Of a stretch of DNA of 64,000 nt, positions 28,692 to 36,983 are shown in pieces. The position numbers and the translations under genes are program-made. Each line of letters begins with the position of its first letter. Position 1 is the first letter of the stretch. The notes beneath the pieces were generated by a model. The model was not told the DNA's origin and did no database searches. It saw nothing but the letters and a program-made list of their open reading frames with translations. The stretch lies in NCBI RefSeq assembly GCF_000724545.1, contig NZ_JHBV01000049.1, positions 1-64,000 on the forward strand. The letters are read 5' to 3'. The stretch comes from Aureispira sp. CCB-QB1 (GTDB lineage: Bacteria; Bacteroidota; Bacteroidia; Chitinophagales; Saprospiraceae).

Positions 28692-31600
28692 TCAATCCCA
28701 ATAAGCAGCATTATAGGATTCAAAATCCTTAATTAATTGGAGACCATCTTTTTTCCAGTCCTTGGATAATGGCGTTTGATTGGTGTAGGTCGTATTATAA
28801 TAATTATATGTTTCAATGGGTTTTCCTATAACAAAGGGACCCGCAATGCCCACAAAAGAAGTTTCTTCTTCTAAGAAACGATACTCATAAACGTAAAAAA
28901 TACCTTTTGCGGTTTTGATTTTACCCAATTCTTTTACAAAATCAATGGCATCTTCATCTCGTATATAATCATAAAAAAGGTATTTAGCTACTTTAGGCGC
29001 ATACTTGTATACTCTAGGAATTAGATTTAGTGCTTCGTGTTGAAATAAGACTGGCAACAAATAAGGGCGATAAGATGGCTTTTTTAAAAGTTGGCGAATC
29101 ATACTTTTTGACCAATAAGGGCTCAATCCTTTTTCTAGGCGGATAGACAAAGCTTTTGCCTTGATACGAGGATTGATCGTTTGTCGAAGCACTTGTTCGG
29201 TTATATTTTCTATAAACGGTTTGTCATTTGAAATGGAAAAGAAATTTAGATACTTGTAAATGAGTGGACTATTATCTTGCCAAAATTCCTTTGTAGGCGT
29301 TTCATAGTTCTCCAAATCAACATTAAAATAAGGCAACCAATTAGAAAAATAGCTTTGCATTTGTTGTGCAAATAAAGAATCTTTTTGAGCCATAGCATTG
29401 CTAAAATCAATGATATAGTACCGATAAGGTTCATACTTAGCTAAGGCTAAAATACGCTCATACTTAGAGCTAAATTGACGAGGATATTGATGCAGTAAAC
29501 CAAAAACATGGTAGTCATAGGCAGAAGAAATAAATGTTGGATCTTGTAATAAATCAATATAGGTAGCAATGCCTTTTATGGTATCAAGTTTAGGAATTGT
29601 TTTTAGAATAGCAACTCTAGCAGCTGTATTCGTATTTTTTTGATAATATAATTCAGTCAAGTTTTTGATAACACTAGAATCGGCAACTTCTTGCAAAGCT
29701 TGTACTAGCAAAGCAGTCGTTAAGCTATCTTGGGGGTAGGTAATGTCAAGGGCAAGAAGAAGGGGATTTACATCAGAAGTATCAAAGTCATAAAAATCCA
29801 AAGCTCTATTGGCTTGGTAGCGAATGAGGCTATCAGGAGACTGCAAATCTTTTAACAACTGCTTGGCTTTAGATTGAAATGGATTAAAGAAGGGAAGGGC
29901 TTGGTTAGATTGAAACGAATTGATGCAATGATTGGCATAAGAACTATAGGTACTATCGTCATCAATGTAAATTTGAGAAATATATACTCGTTGTTGATCT
30001 AACCAAACACACTGTCGGATAATTCTATCTTGATAGCGTTGATAAAAAACAGTTTCTTTGCCTAGTATTGTATCTATCGTAATTGTTTGGGTACTTATTA
30101 GGGAATCACCATAACTTAGGGTAGTCAACATATTGTAAAAGCTATCTAAGTGATCAATAGAAAGATAGTTACTAATTTTTGCTACTTGAAAATGATGTAA
30201 CATCCCCGAATTAGGATTGTCACTATAGTAATTGGTAACATGCGTATAATAGCCATTTAATGTATCTTTTTCAATGTGGGGCTTTCCAAAAAAATCAATT
30301 GAAAAGCTACTATCTTGAGATACAAAGGTCTCAAAGCGGGGCGATTGGTAGGCTTTGAACGAAAACGATTGAAAGAAGGCATCATCTTGAATGATACTGT
30401 CTCCTTCCGTTAAGTTTTGATGAAACAAATAATATGCTCGGGCACCTCTTAGGTAAACTTTGCAACGTACATAATGTTTATTGTTAATTGCTAAGTCATA
30501 TGTTCTTCCTTCAATGCCTTCTAAAAAGATTGTATCCGTTTTTCTGATTGTAATATTGCGATTTCGAAAATTCTGGGCAATATAATTGAAAACTTGCGAC
30601 TTGCTAGTTGTACGGGTATATCCGATTGGCTGATCAAAATACCGCAGTGTATAAGAACTCATGGAACTATAATCATTGGCGGTATAGTTGTGATAAGTAT
30701 AAGCGGGTATATTCGATTTGGAATCACTTTTTTCTATTTGATAAGATGGAGTATACGGAAAGGCTATAGATACCGCAGCTTGAGATAAGTGACTTACAGT
30801 CCAGCCTGTATCAACTTTAGGTCTAGGTTCAAACAATTGCAACGATTCGTAATAGCGTTGCGCATAAGAACTTTTAATTTGCTGCGCATCGTTGCCAATC
30901 ATAAAATAATACAAGATATTGTTGGCATATATAAACTGCATACGGAGTTGTTTACTAGAATCTTGAGCTACAATAACTTCTGTACGATCAATTCCATTCA
31001 TCGAAATATCTTTTCTTTCCAACAGCTCATGATTGCTTTGTTGAAGGTAACGATTGACTGTATTGTTGATTAATTCTTCTTTGTCTTGAGCTGTTCGACC
31101 ACGCAAATCAATATTGTAGGAAGCCAGAAAAATCTCATTGGTCAAATCAACATATAATAAAGTATTCAATCCTTCAAACAAATCAAGTGGTGTCGGTTGA
31201 CCAGGAAAATCAATAGAAAAACCTAGATTGCTGTCTACTTGAGTATACCATTGCATTTGATCATAATCAATAGCATATTGTTGAGCGATACCCGTAAAAG
31301 TAGCCGATACAGGAACAACTTGATAACCTTTTTGGATCAAAATATTAATAATACCGTCTTGACCTGGCAGATGAGCCGTTCCAACAGCGGCGAATAAGGA
31401 GTGCTGCGCCATCAAGGTTTCCATGCTTTGAGCCATGATGAAATTCCTTCGAATTAATTGAGAATCTGTAGCAGCAAAGACATTGGCCATAGTGCCTATT
31501 TTAGTAATGTTTCCTTCTTTATAAACCTCAACAAATTGATCCAACATTTCTTGATATTCCTTCTCGTAGTTTTCATCAATTAGTCCCAATAAAAATTCAC

Positions 31601-32162
31601 GTTGTTGCTCTTTGTTATAATTGGAAAAGGCATCAGTATGATCTTTCATGCTTTCCAAACCCCAAATAGACTTATTTAAAGTACGTGCGATGCCAAATAA
31701 ATAGGCATCAACAAAGGTTGCTTTATCATCAGCTTTATCCTCGTCGGGTTCCATCATAGAGCTTAACATAGAAGGACTTTGAATGTTAATTTCGTCCAAG
31801 TTTAAGGTGCTGTGTTCCTCAAATTTCTGTTTGAGTTGTTGATACTCTTCTTCTGTCAAAGCATCCATTAGGGTATTGCCTTTGGAGCCATTAAAAAGTT
31901 CCTGAAACATACTGCGCATCATTGTATCGGGGTGCACTTCTAGAGCAAAAGCCTCACAACGTTCTAGTGCAAGCATAACAGAATCGCTGAAATTAAAGGC
32001 TCTAGCATCGTTAACATGCATGGTTCCGAACAAATAAGATGGATGCTTTAGATGCTTACCTTCTATTCTCCATAATAAATTGTACTGCACACTATCTTGC
32101 GCCAAAGTGAATAAGGGCAGCATAAATAATAAAAAAAGCAGTTGTTGTTTTAAAATCGTCAT
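28692..32162 (-). CDS. Very long TraB/GumN-family protein with PsbP-like and HEAT-like regions
   Basis: The 1156-aa protein starts with a signal peptide (cut after FTLAQ). Residues about 25-290 are a TraB/GumN (Tiki-like) domain: HPSYLFGTMHVNDARAFNF, ERCEAFALEVHPDT, and the closing AVGTAHLPGQDGIINILIQK. The two GT-x-H motifs and the Glu are the proposed metal site of this protease-like fold. Three related beta-rich modules follow at about 300-435, 450-605 and 610-750, each opening with a phrase like SNLGFSIDFPGQP, AAVSIAFPYTP or SSFSIDFFGKP, as in PsbP/DUF1795-like proteins. The last 400 residues are helical repeats (for example LLLALDITYPQDS, VLRQTINPRIKAKALSI), HEAT-like. Usual family length is about 300 aa, so this is a large fusion. 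It is a single gene and the function is unknown. Confidence 0.8.
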   Translation of the reverse strand: MTILKQQLLFLLFMLPLFTLAQDSVQYNLLWRIEGKHLKHPSYLFGTMHVNDARAFNFSDSVMLALERCEAFALEVHPDTMMRSMFQELFNGSKGNTLMDALTEEEYQQLKQKFEEHSTLNLDEINIQSPSMLSSMMEPDEDKADDKATFVDAYLFGIARTLNKSIWGLESMKDHTDAFSNYNKEQQREFLLGLIDENYEKEYQEMLDQFVEVYKEGNITKIGTMANVFAATDSQLIRRNFIMAQSMETLMAQHSLFAAVGTAHLPGQDGIINILIQKGYQVVPVSATFTGIAQQYAIDYDQMQWYTQVDSNLGFSIDFPGQPTPLDLFEGLNTLLYVDLTNEIFLASYNIDLRGRTAQDKEELINNTVNRYLQQSNHELLERKDISMNGIDRTEVIVAQDSSKQLRMQFIYANNILYYFMIGNDAQQIKSSYAQRYYESLQLFEPRPKVDTGWTVSHLSQAAVSIAFPYTPSYQIEKSDSKSNIPAYTYHNYTANDYSSMSSYTLRYFDQPIGYTRTTSKSQVFNYIAQNFRNRNITIRKTDTIFLEGIEGRTYDLAINNKHYVRCKVYLRGARAYYLFHQNLTEGDSIIQDDAFFQSFSFKAYQSPRFETFVSQDSSFSIDFFGKPHIEKDTLNGYYTHVTNYYSDNPNSGMLHHFQVAKISNYLSIDHLDSFYNMLTTLSYGDSLISTQTITIDTILGKETVFYQRYQDRIIRQCVWLDQQRVYISQIYIDDDSTYSSYANHCINSFQSNQALPFFNPFQSKAKQLLKDLQSPDSLIRYQANRALDFYDFDTSDVNPLLLALDITYPQDSLTTALLVQALQEVADSSVIKNLTELYYQKNTNTAARVAILKTIPKLDTIKGIATYIDLLQDPTFISSAYDYHVFGLLHQYPRQFSSKYERILALAKYEPYRYYIIDFSNAMAQKDSLFAQQMQSYFSNWLPYFNVDLENYETPTKEFWQDNSPLIYKYLNFFSISNDKPFIENITEQVLRQTINPRIKAKALSIRLEKGLSPYWSKSMIRQLLKKPSYRPYLLPVLFQHEALNLIPRVYKYAPKVAKYLFYDYIRDEDAIDFVKELGKIKTAKGIFYVYEYRFLEEETSFVGIAGPFVIGKPIETYNYYNTTYTNQTPLSKDWKKDGLQLIKDFESYNAAYWD

Positions 32163-32527
32163 GTATTCAAGGGCTTATAATTTGATTAGCGGACCACTAA
32201 AATTATATAGATGAGAATAAAAGGAATATTGTATAGCTAAGAAATTTGGATGGGGATATTACAGTCAATATAAAGTTAGTGTTTTTTGACCACTGTAAAT
32301 ATAAGTTTTTCTTAATGATAGCTTATGCCTTTTATGAATGTAAATTTAGTGAAGACGCATATTTTATATATTTTTTGATTATTTATCAGCGAAGGATGAA
32401 TTATTTTATACCAGTAAAGGTTAGATAAGGTGATACTTTAATAATGTAAATTAAATAACTTCAATAGTTTGTTGAAACCACGCAGTAACAGCGAAATTAT
32501 CAGCAAATTATCAAAACCCCTATTACT
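32163..32527. other. Intergenic region between divergent TraB-like and DUF4291 genes
   Basis: These 365 bp are AT-rich and should hold two divergent promoters, none of which I can identify. At 32470-32500 there is GTTGAAACCACGCAGTAACA, loosely like GTTGAAAACACGCAGCACA near 19377. I see no gene; the frame 32246-32428 starts with TTG and looks spurious. Confidence 0.4.
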
Positions 32528-33175
32528 ATGAATTTAAAAACTATACCTTATAGAGAGTATGAGAAAGACTTGCCACAAAAAGGGCAACATATTTTAGCGC
32601 AATATTCCAATGATAATATTATTGTTTATCAGGCATTCAATCCTAATATTGCTCGTTATGCCGTTGCCAATCAAGCATTTGGTGGGGCACATTATCGCTT
32701 TTCGAGAATGAGTTGGATTAAGCCCAACTTTTTGTGGATGATGTATCGTTGTGGATGGGCAACCAAAGAAGCACAGAAACGGGTATTAGCCATTGAAATT
32801 TCTAAAGCTAATTTTGAATCCATTTTAGAGGAAGCAGTTTTTTCTTCTTATAAGCCAACTATTTACCAAGCCCAAGAAAACTGGAAAAGGGCTTTAGAAA
32901 CTTCTTCCGTGCGCTTGCAATGGGATCCTGACCATGATCCTTATGGCGCAAAACTGGATCGTCGAGCAGTACAACTTGGGTTGCGTGGCGAAATTTTACG
33001 TGCTTTTGCAACAGATTGGATAATTTCCATTCAAGATATTACACCATTTGTACTAGAACAAGGGGCAAAGGTAAAGGCAGGAGAATTGAATGCCTTACAG
33101 GTTATGGATGAAGCGGTATATCATGTTAAAAGTTCCAAAGCACGAGAAATGATTGCTTTATCGCCTCTTGAATAG
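32528..33175 (+). CDS. DUF4291 family protein
   Basis: The 215-aa protein agrees with DUF4291 over its whole length: GQHILAQYSNDNIIVYQAFN near the start, IARYAVANQAFGGAHYRFSR, MSWIKPNFLWMMYRCGWATK, VLAIEISKANFE, VRLQWDPDHDP and RRAVQLGLRGEILRAF. The density of conserved Arg, Tyr, Trp and His residues suggests an enzyme or nucleotide binder, but no activity is established to my knowledge. It has no signal peptide and is probably cytoplasmic. A secreted-protein gene follows 43 bp downstream, so the two may be co-transcribed. Confidence 0.88.
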   Translation: MNLKTIPYREYEKDLPQKGQHILAQYSNDNIIVYQAFNPNIARYAVANQAFGGAHYRFSRMSWIKPNFLWMMYRCGWATKEAQKRVLAIEISKANFESILEEAVFSSYKPTIYQAQENWKRALETSSVRLQWDPDHDPYGAKLDRRAVQLGLRGEILRAFATDWIISIQDITPFVLEQGAKVKAGELNALQVMDEAVYHVKSSKAREMIALSPLE

Positions 33176-33218
33176 AGCATAAATTGGCTGCAATTATAAA
33201 TTCAATCAATAATATCTT

Positions 33219-33707
33219 ATGAACCTCGTAATAAGAGCTACAACCTTTATTTTATTATTATTTATCATCTCCCAAAATAGCAAGGCTGATTTTAAGGTCT
33301 TATCTCCATCCAATCCCGCATCTTTAGAATGTGGCGATTTATTGGCTAGATATGGAGAAAAACAACCAATATTCAACTTTGTTGATTGTTCGGTAGGAGA
33401 AAGGCAAGTCGTATTGAAAGCTACATACAAAGTCCGAGGAGAAGACTCAGAAGTTGCAGAAGCATTTTTAGTCGAAAAGTATGGATTAGGAACGTTAACA
33501 TTCACTTGTTGTGGTTGGGAACCAAAAAATGGAAAAGCAGGGCAAATTAAAAACAGTTCATTGCAACAGAAACATCCCAATTATACCCTTTCCATCACTA
33601 TGTTTGCAAATGCAGAGCAGAAGAGAGAGAATGGGGATGCTTACCTTGAAAAAGATAGAAATAAAATAGCGTATTTCACTGTATTAGTTAAGGTACTGAA
33701 TATTTAA
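33219..33707 (+). CDS. Small secreted protein, possibly DUF4952
   Basis: The 162-aa protein has a signal peptide (RATTFILLLFIISQNSKA). The mature part holds six cysteines (ASLECGDLLARYG, NFVDCSVGERQVVLK, LTFTCCGWEPKNGKAG and others) and mixed alpha/beta text such as YKVRGEDSEVAEAFLVEKYG. The spacing of C...C...CCGWE reminds me of DUF4952, an uncharacterised family; this is a tentative recall. It probably acts in the periplasm or outside. Copy B of the 163-bp element starts 5 bp after its stop codon. Confidence 0.65.
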   Translation: MNLVIRATTFILLLFIISQNSKADFKVLSPSNPASLECGDLLARYGEKQPIFNFVDCSVGERQVVLKATYKVRGEDSEVAEAFLVEKYGLGTLTFTCCGWEPKNGKAGQIKNSSLQQKHPNYTLSITMFANAEQKRENGDAYLEKDRNKIAYFTVLVKVLNI

Positions 33708-33711
33708 ACTA

Positions 33712-33874
33712 TTAAGTAATCGTTCATAAAAATTTATAGGCAAAATAGAATTCTTTTTGCACTGTTCTTCATCAAAAAATCTCGTTTTAGCCCGCTAAAA
33801 CTTCAATTCTTTTCTTTGAACAGCACTAAAAACAATTACATTTTTAACTATACTTTTTTCTGTCCACTTACTTA
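33712..33874 (-). repeat. 163-bp MITE-like element, copy B (inverted)
   Basis: This is the reverse complement of 19136-19298 with 162 of 163 identical bases. It starts 5 bp after the stop of the 33219-33707 gene, whereas copy A overlaps a stop codon. Flanking sequences of the two copies differ immediately outside these borders, so the borders are sharp. Confidence 0.85.
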
Positions 33875-33995
33875 ACATCAATTAAATTTAGAATAAGGAA
33901 AGGGTTGAGATGCCTTTAAAATATTGCAAAAATAACAATGTGTAGAATTTTTTTGGGTTAATTTAGTGATATACAGTTTTTAATAACTTGTTTTT

Positions 33996-34026
33996 TTTGT
34001 TATTACTAATTATAGTTTTATCTTGC
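33996..34026 (+). promoter_or_regulatory. Possible promoter of the candidate RNA
   Basis: TTTG at 33996-33999 is followed after exactly 19 bp by TATCTTGC at 34019-34026, close to the consensus TTTG-N19-TAnnTTTG but with two mismatches at the end of the -7 box. It would start transcription near 34030, toward the terminator at 34303-34336. Confidence 0.3.
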
Positions 34027-34149
34027 AAGTACAACAATGTAAATACCCCATAGAAGTCCTTCTTCATTGTGTATATTATTATATAGTAATCAAGCTGCTA
34101 AGTATTCTGATAAAACAACTATAAAAATCTATTTAGTAGATTTTTTATA

Positions 34150-34336
34150 CACAATAACCCTACTACCCCAAACAAAGCAACCCCCATTAAATTAGAAGCT
34201 AGTTGTCCTCCTTTTGCTTTTCCAAAAAGTAGAAAGGACAGGCATTAATATACCGACCTTCGAGGTCAACACGCGGATTAACTTCGTCCCTGAGTTAACC
34301 GTAGCTCTACAGCAAATTTGTTGTAGGGCTTTTTTT
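34150..34336 (+). ncRNA. Candidate structured non-coding RNA
   Basis: On the plus strand four hairpins follow one another: TGTCCT/AGGACA (34204-34209 with 34235-34240, with a further CTTTTG/CAAAAAG pairing inside), GACCT-TCG-AGGTC (34255-34267), GG(A)TTAACT/AGTTAACC (34275-34283 with 34293-34300), and the terminator at 34303-34336. The segment is GC-richer than its surroundings and no plus-strand CDS precedes it within 440 bp. I do not recognise it as tmRNA, RNase P, SRP or 6S RNA. The 5' end is uncertain and may be near 34030. Confidence 0.45.
34303..34336 (+). terminator. Plus-strand terminator at the end of the candidate RNA
   Basis: AGCTCTACA (34303-34311) pairs with TGTAGGGCT (34322-34330) with one mismatch or wobble, then T7. 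The T run is on the plus strand only and overlaps the stop codon of the convergent minus-strand gene at 34335, so a plus-strand transcript must reach this point. Confidence 0.85.
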
Positions 34337-35309
34337 ATCGAAGTTTTCGAAAAATATTCTTAAAAGGAATAAATAAATTCTGCCACAAACTCCGAAATCG
34401 TGTTTGTTCTTCTTTTTCAATCCCAAAAGCAAGCTTTTTGTTGGGTTGGCTGATGAACAAAGAACCAAATAAACCGTCCCAAATAGAAAAAATACTACCA
34501 AAGTTTTTATCATAATGTTGTTCTTCTACACTGTGATGAATTTGGTGTTGCGAAGGCGAAATAAAGATTCGTTCCATTGTGCTGCCAAACGATATTGGGA
34601 TATGAGAATGTCGAAGGTTGGCACCAATTAGATTGAAAAGAAAAATGCCTGCATGTATTTTTAAAATACTTAGTGGCTCAATTCCTGTTCGAAACCAAAA
34701 GAAAAACGATCCTGTGATGCTACCAAAAACAAGCAAACTCCTTAAGCGAAACAAGAAAAACTCAATAGGGTGAACTCGATAGAGAGTGATGGGGGTTAAA
34801 ACCTCTGCAGCATGGTGTACCTTGTGAAACTCCCATAAAAAAGGGATTTTGTGCAGTGCATAATGTAATATAAAGCGACTAAAATCAGAGATAATTAAAA
34901 AACTAATTGTGTAGCTAATATTAATGGCTGTACTATTCCACAAAATAGTATCTTGAATGCCTATGCTGGCTTCCCACGCCTGTACAACGATATAAGCGAA
35001 GGCAGTATGGGCTAATAAATAGGGCGTTATAAATAAAATTTTAATCAGATGATTAAAAAATAGAAGTTTATAATCAACTATGGCAGAAGGATGTCTCCAT
35101 ATTTTTGGGGAAAATAAATATTTTATATACTGTGCCAAAGATAGAGAACGAGTCTTTGGATTGATGAATTTCAGATAAATCAAACTTAGCAGAAGGGCTG
35201 ACAAAAGGTAGGGAAAATAAATGCGTTTTTTAGGATCTAAAAAAGAACCTAATCCCGTTGTTATGGCCTCACAAAAAGGAGATAACCATTCTATATAGCC
35301 CTCCATCAT
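34335..35309 (-). CDS. Sterol desaturase/fatty-acid hydroxylase superfamily membrane protein
   Basis: The 324-aa protein has several membrane helices and the eight-histidine di-iron signature of the superfamily: HYALH (HX3H) near residue 149, FHKVHHA (HX2HH) near 162, LRHSHIP in the middle, and HQIHHSVEE (HX2HH) near 258. Enzymes of this type hydroxylate or desaturate fatty acids, sterols or carotenoids with O2 in the inner membrane. The substrate is not evident. The gene is alone, reading toward the candidate RNA and sharing the terminator region with it. Confidence 0.9.
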   Translation of the reverse strand: MMEGYIEWLSPFCEAITTGLGSFLDPKKRIYFPYLLSALLLSLIYLKFINPKTRSLSLAQYIKYLFSPKIWRHPSAIVDYKLLFFNHLIKILFITPYLLAHTAFAYIVVQAWEASIGIQDTILWNSTAINISYTISFLIISDFSRFILHYALHKIPFLWEFHKVHHAAEVLTPITLYRVHPIEFFLFRLRSLLVFGSITGSFFFWFRTGIEPLSILKIHAGIFLFNLIGANLRHSHIPISFGSTMERIFISPSQHQIHHSVEEQHYDKNFGSIFSIWDGLFGSLFISQPNKKLAFGIEKEEQTRFRSLWQNLFIPFKNIFRKLR

Positions 35310-35617
35310 CTTACTTTTATTTAAAAGGGTTGCCTATAAAAATGCTTGAAAACAAAATAGTAAGAAAGAACTCGTAAATTAGCTTTTTGATACACTAAAA
35401 CGCTAAACTTGTGCTCTCACGAACGTAATGAATAACAATTTTTGATAGATTATGAATGTCAAAATTACAATATTTTATGAGAAAGTTCAAAGGAATGAAA
35501 AACTAGATTAAAGCCCCAATAGAGGTGAAATGCATAATTTAGCTTTAGCTGCCAACAGTCTATTCTGTTGATAGTGATACTGTTTTTAAAGGAGTGGTGA
35601 ATTGTAAAAAATCATTT
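35310..35617. other. Intergenic region
   Basis: About 308 bp between the hydroxylase start and the LRR gene stop. The last part (from about 35605) is shared with 36974-36983, marking the downstream edge of the LRR duplication. I see no gene or clear signal in the rest. Confidence 0.4.
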
Positions 35618-36898
35618 TTAGTTAACAAAAATCAATTGACAGTTGGGCATTTGTTCTTGAAAACGTTTTAACTCCTTCTCTGGAAAATTGTGCTGTTTAG
35701 AAATATACAACTCCTGTAACTGCTGCCACCCACTTAAATCTTTGGGAAATCTTGAGATTTTGGTATTTTCTATATTCAATTTCTTAAGTGCCGTTAACTG
35801 TTGAATTGATTTGGGAAGTTTCCTTATTTTATTTCCCTCCAAATAAAGTTCTTCTAAATGTTTCAATTCTTGAAGTACATCTAAGGAAGGAAATTTTCTA
35901 TGCCCTCCTCTTCCTAAATCTAAAACACGAAGTGCTTTCAACGCTACTAAGCTATCCATAAAGCACTTGCGGCTACTCTTTTGATTAATCAGATACAACT
36001 CTTCTAGTTTTTTCAATTCAAAAACCCAAAGAGGGGGCTTGGGTAAAGCGTATGGGGGAGATACATTTAAATTTAAATAGCGAAGTTTTTTTAAGTTCCC
36101 AAGTCCCTCTGGCAAGGAATTATAATCATTAAATTTTAAATTTAAGTGTTCTAATTCAATCAATTTATTAATAGATTTAGGAATTGACTTAAGATCATTG
36201 TGTCCTAAATCTAAAAACTTTAATTTGGACAAGTTCCCAATGGACCCAGGAAGACTTTCTAATCTGTTCATGCTTAAATCTAGGTATTCCAAAGATCTGA
36301 GCTTTCCAATCGAGTTTGGTAGGGATTTGAAATAATTAAAATAACTTAATTTAAGCTCCTTTAAAGCACTTAAATTCCCTATAGATTCAGGAAGTGAATC
36401 CAGACCAATTCTTGTTAAATTTAGCTTTTCCAATGAAGTCAAGTCTCCTATACTTGATGGTAAAACATCTAAATAATTAAAAGCCAAATTCAACTCTTTC
36501 AGGTTTTTTAACTTTCCTATCGTTTTAGGTAATTTACAAAGACCATTATCAGACAAATCCAATCTTGTCAACTGACTCAATTCTCCAATACTAGTAGGTA
36601 ATGTAAATAAGTTATTTTCATCAACGTATAACCATTCTAACTCCTTTAGGTTTTTAATAGAAGAAGGCAATCTTCTTAGTTTGTTGGCAGATAAGAGGAG
36701 ATGCTTCAAGCTAGTCATTTCTCCAATACATGAAGGTAAAACATCAACTTTAGTATCTACCAAAACTAAAATTTTGGTATTGGTTAATTCACAGATGGAA
36801 TCAGGAAAACTTAGCCACTCCTCGCCACTTAATCTAACTTTTTGGGCAGTAGAAAGAATTGGAATAAAGAAACAAAATAGATAGAGGATAGTTTTCAT
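35618..36898 (-). CDS. Secreted leucine-rich-repeat protein, copy 1
   Basis: The 426-aa protein has a signal peptide (MKTILYLFCFFIPILSTAQ) and about fifteen leucine-rich repeats of the 23-residue type LxxLxxLxLxxNxLxxLPxxI, for example LTSLEKLNLTRIGLDSLPES and LRSLEYLDLSMNRLESLPGS. It is a near-duplicate of 36984-38264: the first 86 and about the last 125 residues are identical or nearly so, while most differences lie in about 87-290. LRRs mediate protein binding; there is no T9SS sorting domain, so it may stay in the periplasm. The gene is downstream of its twin on the same strand, separated by 85 bp that include a remnant of a calpain-like gene. Confidence 0.92.
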   Translation of the reverse strand: MKTILYLFCFFIPILSTAQKVRLSGEEWLSFPDSICELTNTKILVLVDTKVDVLPSCIGEMTSLKHLLLSANKLRRLPSSIKNLKELEWLYVDENNLFTLPTSIGELSQLTRLDLSDNGLCKLPKTIGKLKNLKELNLAFNYLDVLPSSIGDLTSLEKLNLTRIGLDSLPESIGNLSALKELKLSYFNYFKSLPNSIGKLRSLEYLDLSMNRLESLPGSIGNLSKLKFLDLGHNDLKSIPKSINKLIELEHLNLKFNDYNSLPEGLGNLKKLRYLNLNVSPPYALPKPPLWVFELKKLEELYLINQKSSRKCFMDSLVALKALRVLDLGRGGHRKFPSLDVLQELKHLEELYLEGNKIRKLPKSIQQLTALKKLNIENTKISRFPKDLSGWQQLQELYISKQHNFPEKELKRFQEQMPNCQLIFVN

Positions 36899-36901
36899 GA
36901 A

Positions 36902-36966
36902 TTAGCCAATGATAATCTTTTTAAAATACTGTTGAAGTTCTGCTCTTGTTACTATGATTTTCTCAC
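36902..36966 (-). pseudogene. 65-bp remnant of the calpain-like gene's 3' end
   Basis: These bases repeat 38268-38332, the last 20 codons and the stop of the calpain-like gene, with three changes. They sit just upstream of LRR copy 1 exactly as the full gene sits upstream of copy 2. The duplicated unit was therefore the LRR gene plus this tail. Confidence 0.85.
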
Positions 36967-36983
36967 TATTTTCTTAATCATTT

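Noticed and set aside
32246-32428. 60-codon AT-rich hydrophobic frame
   Set aside because: TTG start, very AT-rich sequence, no sign of selection; it sits in a divergent promoter region.
19136-33874. Composite transposon bounded by the two 163-bp copies
   Set aside because: The 14.4 kb between them is ordinary housekeeping content with no transposase or change in base composition, so chance placement or an invertible segment is more likely than a transposon.
34150-34336. Identity of the structured segment as 6S, SRP, tmRNA or RNase P RNA
   Set aside because: The conserved features I know (closing stem with bubble, SRP apical loop, tmRNA tag and CCA end, RNase P core) are not seen, so it is left unassigned.
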